Source: Fragosphaeria purpurea
Taxonomy: Eukaryota > Ascomycota > Sordariomycetes > Ophiostomatales > Ophiostomataceae
Direction: 5' to 3'
Assembly: GCA_002778095.1 (NCBI GenBank)
Contig: PCDL01000012.1
Span: 1,984,001 to 2,048,000 of the forward strand
Length of the DNA stretch: 64,000 nucleotides
Shown: positions 44,065 to 55,300 of the stretch, piece by piece
Position numbering within the stretch: position 1 is the stretch's first letter
How the letters are laid out: each line of letters begins with the position of its first letter
The notes under the pieces: model-generated
What the model was told of the DNA's origin: nothing
Seen by the model: the letters and a program-made list of their open reading frames with translations, nothing else
The model's database searches: none
Translations under genes and position numbers: made by a program

Positions 44065-46712
44065 ATGAGCCGGCCGGTCGACCCGCGGACCGGACACGAC
44101 AGGCCCGGTGAACCCGGCGCATCCGGTGCAGCACCAACACCATCCACTCCTTTTCCGGACCAGACCCAGCAGGGCGCTGCGCAGCAGTATGGCGCCTTTC
44201 CGCCCATGCCGCCCTTTTCACAGACGCCGCCGCTGTCGGTGCCACGGCCCCCCGCGGTATCCGCCGCCGTCCTCGCGAGCGTGCGCCGGCTCGTGGCCGG
44301 CGTGCTCCACGAACGCGACCTGCTGCTCGGGTTCTGGCTGATGCACGGTGCCCGGAGCGACCAGTTCTACTGCACCGATCCGAATTTTCACCGGGCGCTG
44401 AGGGGTGGTGGTGCGGGCGGCGGCACGGCGACGCCGGCTGCGTGGGCCAAGCGCATGCCGCATTTCCTGCAGTTTCACACCGTGATCGTGCCTTTTTTTG
44501 AGAACGGGCACTGGTTTGTGGTGCTTATTTTTCACGGAAAGAGCAGCAGCAGCAGCAGCAGCAGCAACTACAATAGCGGCGACGGCGATCATTGCGCCAT
44601 CGTCCTCGATCCATGGAACGGCACGCACCTCGCGAGCGCCTTTCGGCTGCGGGCCTACTACCAGCAGTACCTCGACGCCGACATCCCGAACATTTGGCAC
44701 CTCCGTGACGGACGCTGCCGGCCCCCACCGCCAGACCGTGTCGGCGAAGCCACCGACCGCCCTGCCTACCTCTGGGCCTACGTCACCAACTATGTGGTGA
44801 ACCCGCCCACCGCGCTGCCGGAGGACCTGCGGGCCCTGCAGGACAATGTGGTGCACGCCGCCGACCCGGCCAAGGCGACCTTGGACCTGCTGCACTACAT
44901 CGCGCCTGGGTTTTTTCAAGTTTGTATGTTCCTTGTGGGTGTGCAATCTTTTGGGTATGCGACCTGTTTTTCTCCTGTGGTCCCTCGGCTAACGGACTAG
45001 ACCTCGCCGTCAAAATGCCGCTTCCGGACGACAGCAGGGCGCACTCGTTGCTGGCACTGATGGACGTCTTATCGCGCGTCAGCAGCCTCGACTCGGCGCT
45101 GGTGGCCCTTCTCTGGCCCGAGCTGAGCCGCCTTTGCAGGGAAGCGTCCTCCGTGTTCCTGCAGCCCCCTCAGTACGACGGCCTTCCCTCCCCGTTCATG
45201 GGGAGGGATACCCCGGGCCGCAGCGCTGGGCACAACGTCGATCCCGCCGGTGCGTCGACGGCTCAGCAGAACGATGTGGGCGGAAGCAGCGGCAACAGCG
45301 GCAACAGCGGCAACAGCGGAAACAGCGGCAGCAGCAGCAGCAGCGACGGTACCACGGTGAACCAACCAACGGGCTCGCCGCGGCCCGATCCCGCGTGCCC
45401 CGTGCATGACCCGCCACCGGTCGCGGCGCCCGTTCCGCCTCCGGCCACCAAGGCCACCACCCCTACGGACGCCTCCACCACCGCCTCCGCGTCCTCTAGT
45501 ACCGCCTCCACAACGGTTTCCGAGACCTCTTCCGTGGCCTCCACCACGACGTCCGCTACAACAACTTCCTCCACGACAGCTTCCTCCACGACAACTTCTT
45601 CCACGACAGCGTCCTCCACGACAGCTCCCTCCACGACAGCGTCCTCCACGACAGCGTCCTCCACGACAGCGCCCTCCACGACAGCGTCCTCCACGACAGC
45701 GTCCTCCACGACAGCGTCCTCCACGACAGCGTCCTCCACGACAGCGTCCTCCACGACAGCGTCCTCCACGACAGCGCCCTCCACGACAGCGTCCTCCACG
45801 ACAGCGTCCTCCACGACAGCGCCCTCCACGACAGCGTCCTCCACGACAGCTCCCTCCACGACAGCTACCGCCGATTCTGGCAATTCCACAAGCAAGACGA
45901 CGAGAAAGCCACTTGAACGGGGGACCGCATCCGGTAAGACGCCGATCCGACCTGCGCGCCGTCCGCAAATTTCGCCCACGGAGCGCCCCCAGAAGCAGCA
46001 GCAGCAGCAGCCGGCAGGGTCGTCTTCTGCGAACCCCACCTCTGGAAGTGACGGCAGTACGCCTGGTCTCGGTGGCAGTGCCTTGGAATCAGAGCCGCGT
46101 TCCGCTACCACCACCGCACCACCGCCGCCGCCGCCGCCGTCGCCGCCGTTGTCACAGCAGAATCAGCGTGTGCCGACGGTTGGACCTGCTGAACCTGTCC
46201 ACTCGGCTTCCGTTTTTGTCCCCGTCCAAGTTTCTGCCCCACCGCCGGCCAGTCCCGTTCGAAGCCCAGAGATACCAGCCAGAGTGGCGGCGTCGAGTAG
46301 TGGCGATGGCAATGCTGACGGCGATGGTGATGACGGCCCCCAGAGAAAGCGCCGCCGCTTCCGCCGCCTGCTGTCGAACGACGACGACGATGGCGACGAC
46401 GACGACAATAACAACAACAACGGTGGTGGCGATGATGACGGCGACGACGCCGGCATCGCAAAAAGAGCGGTAGTGACGCACTCGCTGTTACACGGCGTGA
46501 TCAACGTCACCAAATACAACTTTAAGGTGCCGTGCCGCTTCCAGTGGGCGAACCGCGGCAACGCGAAGATGACGTTGTGGGTTGCGGCCACGCGCGAGAT
46601 GCATCAGTCGCTGGAAGAGGAGAGCGGGACGTGCGACGTCGGCCCGCACATGTACGCACGCGTCGACGCCATAGGCGACAAAGCCGTGCGCATTTCGCTG
46701 AAGGATTTGTGA
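44065..46712 (+). CDS. Ulp1/C48-like N-terminal region with Ser/Thr minisatellite tail; unknown
   Basis: Exons 44065-44923 and 45001-46712 (77-nt intron, GTATGT donor, GCTAAC branch) give 856 residues. After a Pro-rich start, residues ~75-215 look like a degraded Ulp1/SENP cysteine-protease fold: a helix LLLGFWLMHGARSDQFYC, then VIVPFFENGHWFVVLIFHG with a candidate His149, and CAIVLDPWNG with a candidate Asp182. The Gln and Asn-Asp-Cys-Gly block expected further on is missing, so catalysis is unlikely. A Ser homopolymer interrupts the domain. Exon 2 encodes a helical segment, Asn-Ser-Gly repeats, about 100 residues of TTASS/TTAPS repeats, proline runs, a basic patch (KRRRFRR) followed by an Asp/Asn tract, and a folded-looking C-terminus (NFKVPCRFQWANRGN...RISLKDL). 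Alternatives: a divergent active protease or an unrelated fold. Confidence 0.65.
45285..45345 (+). repeat. Asn-Ser-Gly / Ser coding microsatellite
   Basis: Imperfect 9-bp GGCAACAGC units followed by AGC triplets, encoding NSG repeats then a Ser run inside the Ulp1-like gene. Confidence 0.85.
45571..45870 (+). repeat. 15-bp coding minisatellite, 20 tandem copies
   Basis: Twenty back-to-back 15-bp units of the form CCACGACAGCGTCCT, exactly 300 bp, encoding Thr-Thr-Ala-Ser-Ser with Thr-Thr-Ala-Pro-Ser variants (about residues 477-576). Central units are identical or differ by one base; flanking units are more diverged. The length is a multiple of three, so copy-number change keeps the frame. 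There are no spacers, so it is not CRISPR. Confidence 0.97.
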
Positions 46713-47438
46713 TGCTTGGTGTGGTTGTGTGTCCCCGGAGAAGTAGTATGGTCTTAAAGGATTGTATGGTCTCCTTCAAAGGAATTTTCTACGGCGGTTG
46801 TAATATACCAGAAGCTGAAAAGAGTTTTTGAAAATTTTGGTTTGCTTTGTATGTAGTTCTGGTTCTGTTGACCCATGCGAAGACGGTCTTGATGGGACAA
46901 CTAGAGATATAATGCTATGGACTGTAATACAGGATAAAAAGAAAGGACAATCTGCCAAACATGTTGGAGGACAAATGAAAAACAACGAAAATGCCAGCAG
47001 AAAACGCCATGAGATGATTGAGTTTTGTGAATTGTTTCTCGGGTTGGCAAAACGGATGATGCTAGACTGATCAGAAAGAGGTTGCAAAAGCTTTTTATAA
47101 AAATACAGGTAAAATATTTGAGGAAAGAAACGAATAATAGTTGAAAAAAAAAAAAGTAAATATGCGTCAAAGGAATGGCGAGAAGGGGTATCAAATGCGA
47201 GTGCCTAGCTCGAGACGGAAATGTAAAATAAGACTGAAAAAGAAAATATGCTTGTTTCCAAAGAATGAAAATGATAATGATCGTTTGCGGTTGGCCGTAA
47301 AATAAAAATAAACGTCGTGAGCAGATGTGCTGCATGTAATGAGCGTAAGAAGTCGTAAAAGGCTTGTAAAAAGAATGGTCCAAAAAAAAACGAACAAAGA
47401 ACAAAACCAAATGTTTTTTTTCAAAAGGCATTCGGCGT
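46713..47438. other. Convergent intergenic region, AT-rich
   Basis: 726 bp of 3'-flanking DNA between two convergent genes, clearly AT-richer than both, with A-runs near 47145. No gene seen. Confidence 0.4.
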
Positions 47439-50400
47439 CTAGTTCACCGTCACCCCTCGCTTCGGCCGGAACACGGCATTCGTCAAGAACATCTCGGCCG
47501 CCGTGGCGGGCGACACGACGATGCCGCCGTTGGCACCGACGCCCGTGGGCGACGCCGGCGGGCTGCTCGCGGTGGCCTTTTTGGCACCACCGGCCGCCAG
47601 GCCGCCGTTGAGCAGCTCCTGGCTGTGCGCGCGGTGCAGTTGCTTCCGCTCCTCCGCCGACAGCGGCGCGTCGGGGGGGATGGCAAAGTAGTCGTAGGCG
47701 CTGGACGCCGGACCGCCGGCCGGGGCCGACGCGGGGGCGGTTGCGTGGACCGTCGTCGCCGACGACGCCGGAGCGGGGCCGCCAGCAGCAGCAGCAGCGG
47801 CACCGGGACCAACACCGGCACCGCCGCCGGCATGGCCCATCTGTGTAATCTGGTTCTCCACGTCGGCCAACAGTGCGTAGACGTCATCGCCCGCGTAGAT
47901 GCGGATGCTCTCGACGTCGATGCGGCGCGCAGCGGCTGAGGCCGAGGCCGAGACCGAGGACGAGGTCGACTCGGGACTCGCTGCCGCACTCGGAGTAGCC
48001 GCCGTGGCGGGCGTTTTCCCGGGGGTCTGCGCACCAGCTGGGGCCGCACCCGTCCGCCCAAGGGCGGCCATGGCCTCGGCGAGCGGCTGCTCCAGAATGG
48101 TCGACGGCACCTGGGCGACGATGGGCCGCTGGGGCGAGGGCGACAAGGCGGCGGCGGGCGAGACGAGGGCTGCGGTCTCTTTGGTAGTAGAGGTGTGGCT
48201 GCCCGGGAACGACGTCTTGGTCGGACTGCGCGGGGGCGTCGCGATCGACGCGTGGGTGTTGTTTGCTTGGCCGTGGCTGGTCCCATGTTGGCCATGCCCC
48301 TGCTGCCCATAACCTTGCCCATGGGCATACGGCGGCGACGGCGGCTTGATGATGCCCATGGCCAGCTGCAGGCTCTCGCTGACGCCCACGACTGTGTTGC
48401 TGCTGCTGCTGTTGTTGTTGTTGAGCGTGTGCGCCGAGGACGGCGTAAAGGGCAGAACACCAACACCACCACCACCACCCAAACCACTCCCCCACGGCAG
48501 CGTCGCCGCCGCCGCTACGTGCTCCAGCAGCTTCTGCCGTACGCGCGTCCGCCGGTTCTCCGCCTGCTCCAGCTTCGTCACCCAGTCGTCGATCGACGTG
48601 TCCAGCTCCGCCAGCACCTCTTCCTGCTTGAGCATCGAGTCGTGGCTGAACTTGGCCACGCGCGGCGACCGCAGGTACTGGCAGATGCGCGCGTGCAGGT
48701 TGCGCCGCCCCGCCCGCAGCGACGTGTACGTGCGCCGCAGGTACTCCGTGCGCTCGTCGAGGTGGCGCAGCTCGCGCGACAGGCTGTCGACGTCCTCCTT
48801 GCGCAGCACCTCGAAGCGCGCCGCCTGCTGCAGCGCCTGCGTCGCGAGCGCCGCCACCTCGGCGGGGCCCAGCACGGCGGCCGCCGCGCTGGCCTTGTAG
48901 CCGCGCGGCAGGAGCTCAAACGCGCGGCGCTCGGCGCTGCGGCTGGCCTTGGACGTAGAGCGTTTCAGGGCGGCGGGCGGTCCGGCGGCTGCTGCTGCCG
49001 TTGCTGCCGCTGTTCCTGCAGTGGCGGTCTGGGTGGTTTGCTGCGGCACCGCTGCCGCCTCCGAGATGATGGCCGCGGCGACGCTCGACGAGATGGCGGC
49101 CGAGGCGGTGTTCCCCGCCCCGCGCGACCCGCTGCGCTTCCGCGGCCGGCCGCGCTCCATGATGCTGCTGCTGGACTCGGACTGCCCGCGGCGGTGGCCC
49201 ATGGCACGGGTTGCGTTGGTTGTCGACGGTTTCGTGGCACCGGCCGTGGACGACGACGACGATGCCGGGGGCGGTGCGCTCCGCGGCTCCTTGGTTTCCA
49301 CCGGCGCCGGGGTTACGGCCGTGGCAGGCGTGGCCGTGGCCGTGTTGCCGGTCCCGCAGCTGTCCGCGGCCCCGGAGCCGGTTTTGCCCGTCTTGGGTGT
49401 CGTAGCCACGGCCTCGGTCTCCGCCGTGCGGGTTGGAGCCGGCGAGGAACGAGACTCTGCGGGCGGCTGAACGGTGGCGGTGGTGGACGCTGTGGCCGTC
49501 GTGGTGGTGGACGAGGCCGACACGGGTGTGGGCAGCGTTGACGCCGCGCTCGGCGCCGTGGACGCGGCCGAGATGGCCGACTTGGGCGTCGTCAGCAGCA
49601 TGGATGCCGACAGCGGCGTAAACGGCGTGCCGACGGGCGTGCTGCCGGAGCGGAAGCGGCTGCTGTGGGAGGAGTGCGGCGTGGTGGCCGTGGGCGGGCC
49701 CCTCTGAGCGTGCGCCTGGGCGTGCGAGAGGGAGTGGGTGTGAGCGTGGGCGTGGAAGTGCGCCGGGCCCTGGGAGTACAGCGGCGGGATCACCAACGGG
49801 GCCAGGTTCTTGGGCGAAAGCGGTTGCCGGACGGCAGCAGCCGCAGGACTGGCTTTTCTGATAATGGGTTGTCCTCCAGACGGCGGCGGCGGCGGCGTGG
49901 AGGACGACAAGGACGACGGCAGAGACGACGACGCCGGCGACGTGGCGGCCGACGGCGACAGCACGGCCTGGGCGGAGCTGCACCGGGGCACGTCGAGCGG
50001 GCTGGCGGTCGTCGTCGGCGGCGAGGGCGACGCCGCCACGACGACGCTCTTCCCTTCGGGGATGTCGTCGTACGCCGGTTGCGGGATCATGTAGTCGACG
50101 AGGTGGTGCAGCCGCCAGCTGTTGCCGGGAGCGCTGATGGAGCGCTCATGGAGCGGCGGGCGGCCGGGAATGGTGGCTGTGGTTACTGTGTCAGTGGCGG
50201 TTGGCAACTAGACGATGTTTTGATATTTTGATCTTGCTGCAACTCACGAGAATCCATGGCAATTTCTTGCACGGTGGTCATGGGCCCCAGCTCGGGCACG
50301 CTGACCTTGCGGCGGCGGATGAGGGTGTGCTCCTTGATGCGGAGGCGGAGGCCGTTGCCGGCGGGGGCCGGGGACCGTTCGCCGGACTTGTCGGTTGACT

Positions 50401-50963
50401 TGTCGGTCGACTTGTCACTGGGCTTGTCACTGGTCTTGTCACCGGGGTGGTTGTTGTTGTTGTTGTTCTGGCCCATGGCATGCTCTGGGTCACTGGCCTT
50501 GGCCGGCGCGGCGGGCACCGCCTGCTTGTCCTTGGGAAAAAGCTGGTACTTGGTCCCCGACGGAGACGGCATCCTCCAGCCGGCGGGCTTGTCCTGAACG
50601 GGCGTCGGCGGCGGTGGTTGCTGTTGTTGTTGTGAAGTTGGTTTTGGTTGTTGTTGTTGATGCTGCAACTGCTGCACAAGAGAGACGTAAGTTCCTACTG
50701 TCGTTGTCTTGGTCTTCCTTGTAGACCGTATAGTTGTTGTGGCCGACATGGTTGCGGGAAAGGAACACCAGTCATGCACTGGCATAGGATGACGGGATGG
50801 GCAGCAGAGGGAAAAGGGACAAGAAAAGAAAAGAAAGAAGAAAAAAAAATAAACGTACCTGCAGGTCGTTGGCGGAGGAGACAGGCGTTTCTATATACCC
50901 AGAGGGTTGGTGATCGAGGTCATCCGGGCCGGCATTGAGCATGCAGCTGATAATGTGGTCCAT
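47439..50963 (-). CDS. Large disordered protein with central coiled coil (three exons)
   Basis: Exons 50963-50859, 50671-50248 and 50176-47439 give 1,088 residues. Exon 1 is MDHIISCMLNAGPDDLDHQP and on to SSANDLQ. Exon 2 has Gln-rich sequence, KYQLFPKDKQ, Asn and Asp-Lys-Ser repeats, and basic IKEHTLIRRRKVSVPELGP. Exon 3 contains HERSISAPGNSWRLHHLVDY, long Ser/Thr/Ala/Pro stretches, then a well-formed coiled coil at about residues 625-728 (EVLRKEDVDSLSRELRHLDE, then SMLKQEEVLAELDTSIDDWV and ENRRTRVRQKLLEHV). This resembles fungal proteins annotated with the Uds1 (up-regulated during septation) domain, a tentative link from memory. The C-terminus is FRPKRGVTVN. The third exon's acceptor has an alternative 9 nt upstream. 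A cytoskeletal or cell-division scaffold role would be inference. Confidence 0.75.
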
Positions 50964-51410
50964 GGCCAAAGCAAAACGAAGCGGGGAAAAGACAAAAAGA
51001 TGCCTGATGCAGGGACAGAAAAGAGGAGAGAAAGAACAGAGTCAAAGGAAAACGTGCAGGAGATGAAAGAAAGAAAGAAAGGCTGGAACGCGGGTAAAAT
51101 AGATTGGACCCTCGCGGACGAAGCCTTTTGTTTCGGGAGGGAGAAAGTGCTTGCAGCGTCCGGCCGCACTCTCCCTTTTTCCTCCCCACACAAAAAACAA
51201 GTGATACTATAGCCCGTCCCTGTTATGTTAAGATGGACGGGGGCAAAAAGGAGGATGAAGGGAAGGGTAGGGGGGGAGGACGAGGAAGAAGGAGATACCT
51301 GGGCGGTTTGGTCTATATGTGCTGTTGAAGGGGAAAGGAGGGTAGAAGCAATAATTATGTACAGAAGATGGAAGACGGGAAACAGAGACGAGGTGACAAT
51401 GGGCGAGAGG

Positions 51411-51433
51411 AAAAAAAAAAAAAAAAAAAAAAA
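51411..51433 (+). repeat. Poly(A) run
   Basis: Twenty-three consecutive A residues in the upstream region of the coiled-coil gene. Confidence 0.9.
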
Positions 51434-52274
51434 GAAGAATGATAGGGACCCAAAGAAGGTGGAGAAAACGTGTTGCGGGAGAGAAAAAAGTGTGTGTTTG
51501 TGTGTTTGCATACGGCGGCGTTGCAGACAGATGACAGACGAACTGGGAAAAGGAAAAAGAAAGGAAAGCCTAAAAGAAAATGGAAAGCAATAACGAAAAA
51601 CAAAAAAAAAATCAAAGCATAGACCGGCCTGCAAAGAAAACGATGGGTGCGAACGGGGCGTCTTTTCCCAAGGAGCCGTTTCCCCTGCTTACCAGGGGGG
51701 GCTATAAAAGACAAAGCACACAGGTTATGATGGACGACGAGGTCGTGGTAGGCAGTTGAACTGTTTTGTGGTGTTGGGTATGGACAAGAAGAACCCTTTT
51801 ACTTCCTACGACAATTGCTTTGTCACCTCGTTTTCACCGAGTGAAGAGACGACGATACCTCCGTAAGAACGGAGAAGGGGGCCACAAAGGGAATAGCCGA
51901 TTCTCACTGCTTGATATGCTTCTTAATAAAGTTCTGCTAAGAACAAGGAAGAGCCTCGTCTGCGTCCGTTCGAACAAGGGGGGTGGCCAAGTTGCCAGAT
52001 TGGACGGCTGTGTGATGGTCGAAACAGAGCTTAAGAACGATACTTGAGACGACACAACGGTTGTAATACTCAGTAATACTCAGTAGGACTACCGCTACAA
52101 CGTACGAGGTTGTACAACTAGTAGTACTCACCTGGCAGGCAAGGTCTGGACCAGTGTTTCTGTTTGGCCCGCCAGGGTAAAACAAGGACCAAAAAGGGGA
52201 CGGGCCCTACGAAATACGACGTTGGAGAGCAAAGATGACTACGACGAAAATGAAGAGAAAGAAGCACAATGAAT

Positions 52275-52322
52275 AAAAATAAATAAAAGTAAAAATAAAT
52301 AAAAGTAAAAATAAATAAAAGT
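52275..52322 (+). repeat. 16-bp AT-rich tandem repeat, three perfect copies
   Basis: Three perfect copies of AAAAATAAATAAAAGT, flanked by degenerate AAAAT units up to about 52341. Confidence 0.9.
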
Positions 52323-55300
52323 AAAAATAAAATAAAATAAACCCAAAACTAAGCCGTGCCGTGGCAGAACGTCGCATCGTAGCGTGCAGTAGCGGCATCG
52401 TCGACAGCTGCAGACCCCAGGACCCTCCATACTCTGTACGTACGGACGTGTTGTTCACATGCCGTTGTCACGGGAGAGGCAAGAAAGGCAAGTAAAGGGA
52501 GAGAGCCAAACAGAGTATTCTGTTTCTCTTGTAAGATGGTGCGGGCGTGTTTGGTCCGATGCAGTTGCGCGTCTTTGGGAGGGGGACGGCTTCGCTGGCT
52601 TGTTTCAACGGAGCGGCCGTCCCGATAGGAGAGCAGAGAGCACATCGCATGAAGAAGCAGCTGCAGTCACAAGAAACGAAACACGGAGGACGGAAGGAAA
52701 GAGAAAGGAGATAGAGGTCCTGATGGGACGAAAGGGGGGGCCGATGAAAGGAAAAGAAGGGGCTAAACAAGGCCAATCCAGACGAAAATCGGAGGAAAAA
52801 GGACAAGGAAAAGCAAAATAAAAATAAAACAGCATCACTGCGGAGGATGTGACCTACGAGGGGTTCGTTAGAACGGGGGAGGGGAGAAAAAAGAACCGTG
52901 AAACCACACCAGTTAGCGAGGTCTCCGCAAAAGAAGAGGTCCCCCCCTATTTTTGGATAGCCCCCTTTTTTTACGATGTTTCTTCTTTTTTCTAGCGGGC
53001 ATTCTGTCTTTTTTTCTTTCCGACTGCTGTCGTTCTTTTTGAATCTAGATTCAGTACTGTTTTTTGATTTATTTTGTTACGTTCGTAGAAACGAGTGCAA
53101 TATACGAAGCCTTTGAGGCAGCTGAGAGAGAAAAAAGAAAAATCCACGACAACTTTCACGACCAATGCGAAGCACCCCAAATGTCGTGCACGCCGCCTGT
53201 TTTGTTTGCCAAGAAAGAGGCTCGAGTGCTGTGCGACGCCTTTGCAGACGCAAACGGCTTGCCGGCACCGGCTTTTGTCGATTTCTACGGCAAGGCCCAG
53301 GTCGATGTTGCAGCGTATTGTATGGGCAGACAGAGCGATCAGCATCCTCAGTTGGACCATTTTGCATTGGTCGGAACGATAAATCCTGCACGTATCTCTG
53401 TACAATGTTGAATGTACGTTCGAACAAAAGACAACAACCACGGCGATCTCGTCATTCTGGAGCACTTGCAGATCCCGCGGGATGACCACTCGTTTCGTCA
53501 ATACGAGTCTACAATAAGACGGAGCAAAGCTGTCAGAAAACGCACGCCGCAGTTGTTGCGGCCCCTCGCAAAGGCACCAGAGACTTCGCTTTCCCCCCTT
53601 TGCAGCTCCGCAAAGCGGGTCGTGCGGCGTTGCATCGACGGCGGTAGCAGTACGCCTGCTAGTACGAAGAATACGAGTCACCGGTTGTAGTCAATACTCC
53701 TGCGTAGGAGCGACTGTGGGGCCTGGGCTGTGTGCAAGGGGCTCTTCTGTGACAAGGTCCGGAAGTACTTCGTATTGACACGGGCTTCCCAGTTCTCGTA
53801 CGAAGTACAGAGTACGCATACGGAGCACGCGAGGATCCCGAAAGCGAACATTGTTCTTTACATGTTATGGACTGCAGAGTTGAGCATCGTGTGCATCAAC
53901 ACAAGGCTGCATCAAGAAGCCAGGGCACGACGACAACAAAGGCATTGCACGTGGCGAATGCCGGTGGCAAACGGGCTGGTGCCGTTCAGTTGTGATCGAC
54001 GTGGACGATTGCCACTGTTATGCGAGAGAGCTCAATGAAGGAAACGACTCCTCTCGAGTTTATCCAGACGATCAGAAACAAAAGAAAGGTGGCGGGAGGG
54101 CCGTTGAGGATCACCAACTGAAAAGAGCTTGCCCGTCATGGGTTAATGTAAACAAAAAAAATAAAAATAAAAATAAAAAAACCCAGTGGATCCGATGCCA
54201 GGCATTGCACGAGGTCCAAGCTCTCCTCTTTATCTCGCTCTCCCGCGTTGCTTTCTTTTTTCGTTTTTTTCATGCATATTGGCAGGCATGCCTGCCACAG
54301 GAAAAAGAAAAAAAGATCCCACTCCTTACTTCGTATGTCGAACGCTTTCTTCGTCTCCACCCCTTCAGAAACCCTGGCTTCCTTCACCCCCGGCCGTCGC
54401 AACTCTTTTTCTTGTTTTTTTTTTTAGCCGGCCTCGGGTGGGACTTCCGGTCTCAGGCCCGGGCAGGCACTTGTAAAATCATGACAGCCCCCATACGCAG
54501 CAAAAGGGGTGAGAAGACGTACGGAGGAAGGGCTCCTGCTGAAAAGTCATCAAGGATTCAACGAAGACAGATGCTTCCATACTGCATACTTTTGCGTTCA
54601 TGAATATGGTTGGCTATAAAAAAACGCAAGAAAAGCAAAAACAACAGCAGCAAAAACAGCCGCAAAACAACACCACTGCAGCCACCAATATTTTCTCGTC
54701 ACAACAATTCACAGCTGTAATGCCCTTGTCGAGGTCTAAACGTCGCTTCTCGTCATGGAGTGTAAAAACCGTACATAAAAATGCTGTATATTCCGCACGC
54801 AGGGAATATCGCCCACGACGAGGCAAGTTAACCGAAGCACGAGCACGCGGTCTGTGTGTCTGTTTAAATTACGCTTTTTGCCTTTTCAATTCCTTTTTCG
54901 TACGTACTTCGTACTACGCTCAAATCCCGTTCAGCTTTCTTCCTCTGCGTTCGTTTGATTGGGCAATTCCTGTTCTTCTTGCCGTCCGAGCAACGATTCG
55001 TCAATTTGTCGACTAGATATGACGCCTTGCGTGAGCTACCTGGAGGGCGTTTTTCTCTCCTTTGTCGTTCCTGTTCCCTTTTCTCTCCAAACACCGTTAC
55101 ATTTTTGTTAACCGGCTGCAACATACGCAAGCAGTGATCAACTGTTAGCGCAGCAACACGCCGCTGCGATGGCAAGTGTCTTGTTTGAGGCAAGCATTCT
55201 TCGGCCCTTTCGTGTAGCATAAAACAGATCCCCGGTCCGGTTTTTTTTTTCTTTTTTTTTTTTTCCCTTTCTTCTTGCCCCTATTGCTCCCTACAGAGAC

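Noticed and set aside
44920..45000. Alternative GTTTGT donor at 44920 for the Ulp1-like gene intron
   Set aside because: It puts exon 2 out of frame; the GTATGT donor at 44924 restores the 570-codon downstream frame.
45571..45870. CRISPR-like array
   Set aside because: Units are directly adjacent, 15 bp, without spacers, and translate in frame.
45069..46114. Antisense open frames with CRGGR or VVEDA repeats
   Set aside because: They are the reverse reading of the 15-bp minisatellite; the plus-strand frame continues the spliced gene.
52992..53690. 229-codon minus-strand open frame in the gene-free region
   Set aside because: Overlapped by equally long frames on the plus strand and lacking any recognisable family sequence.
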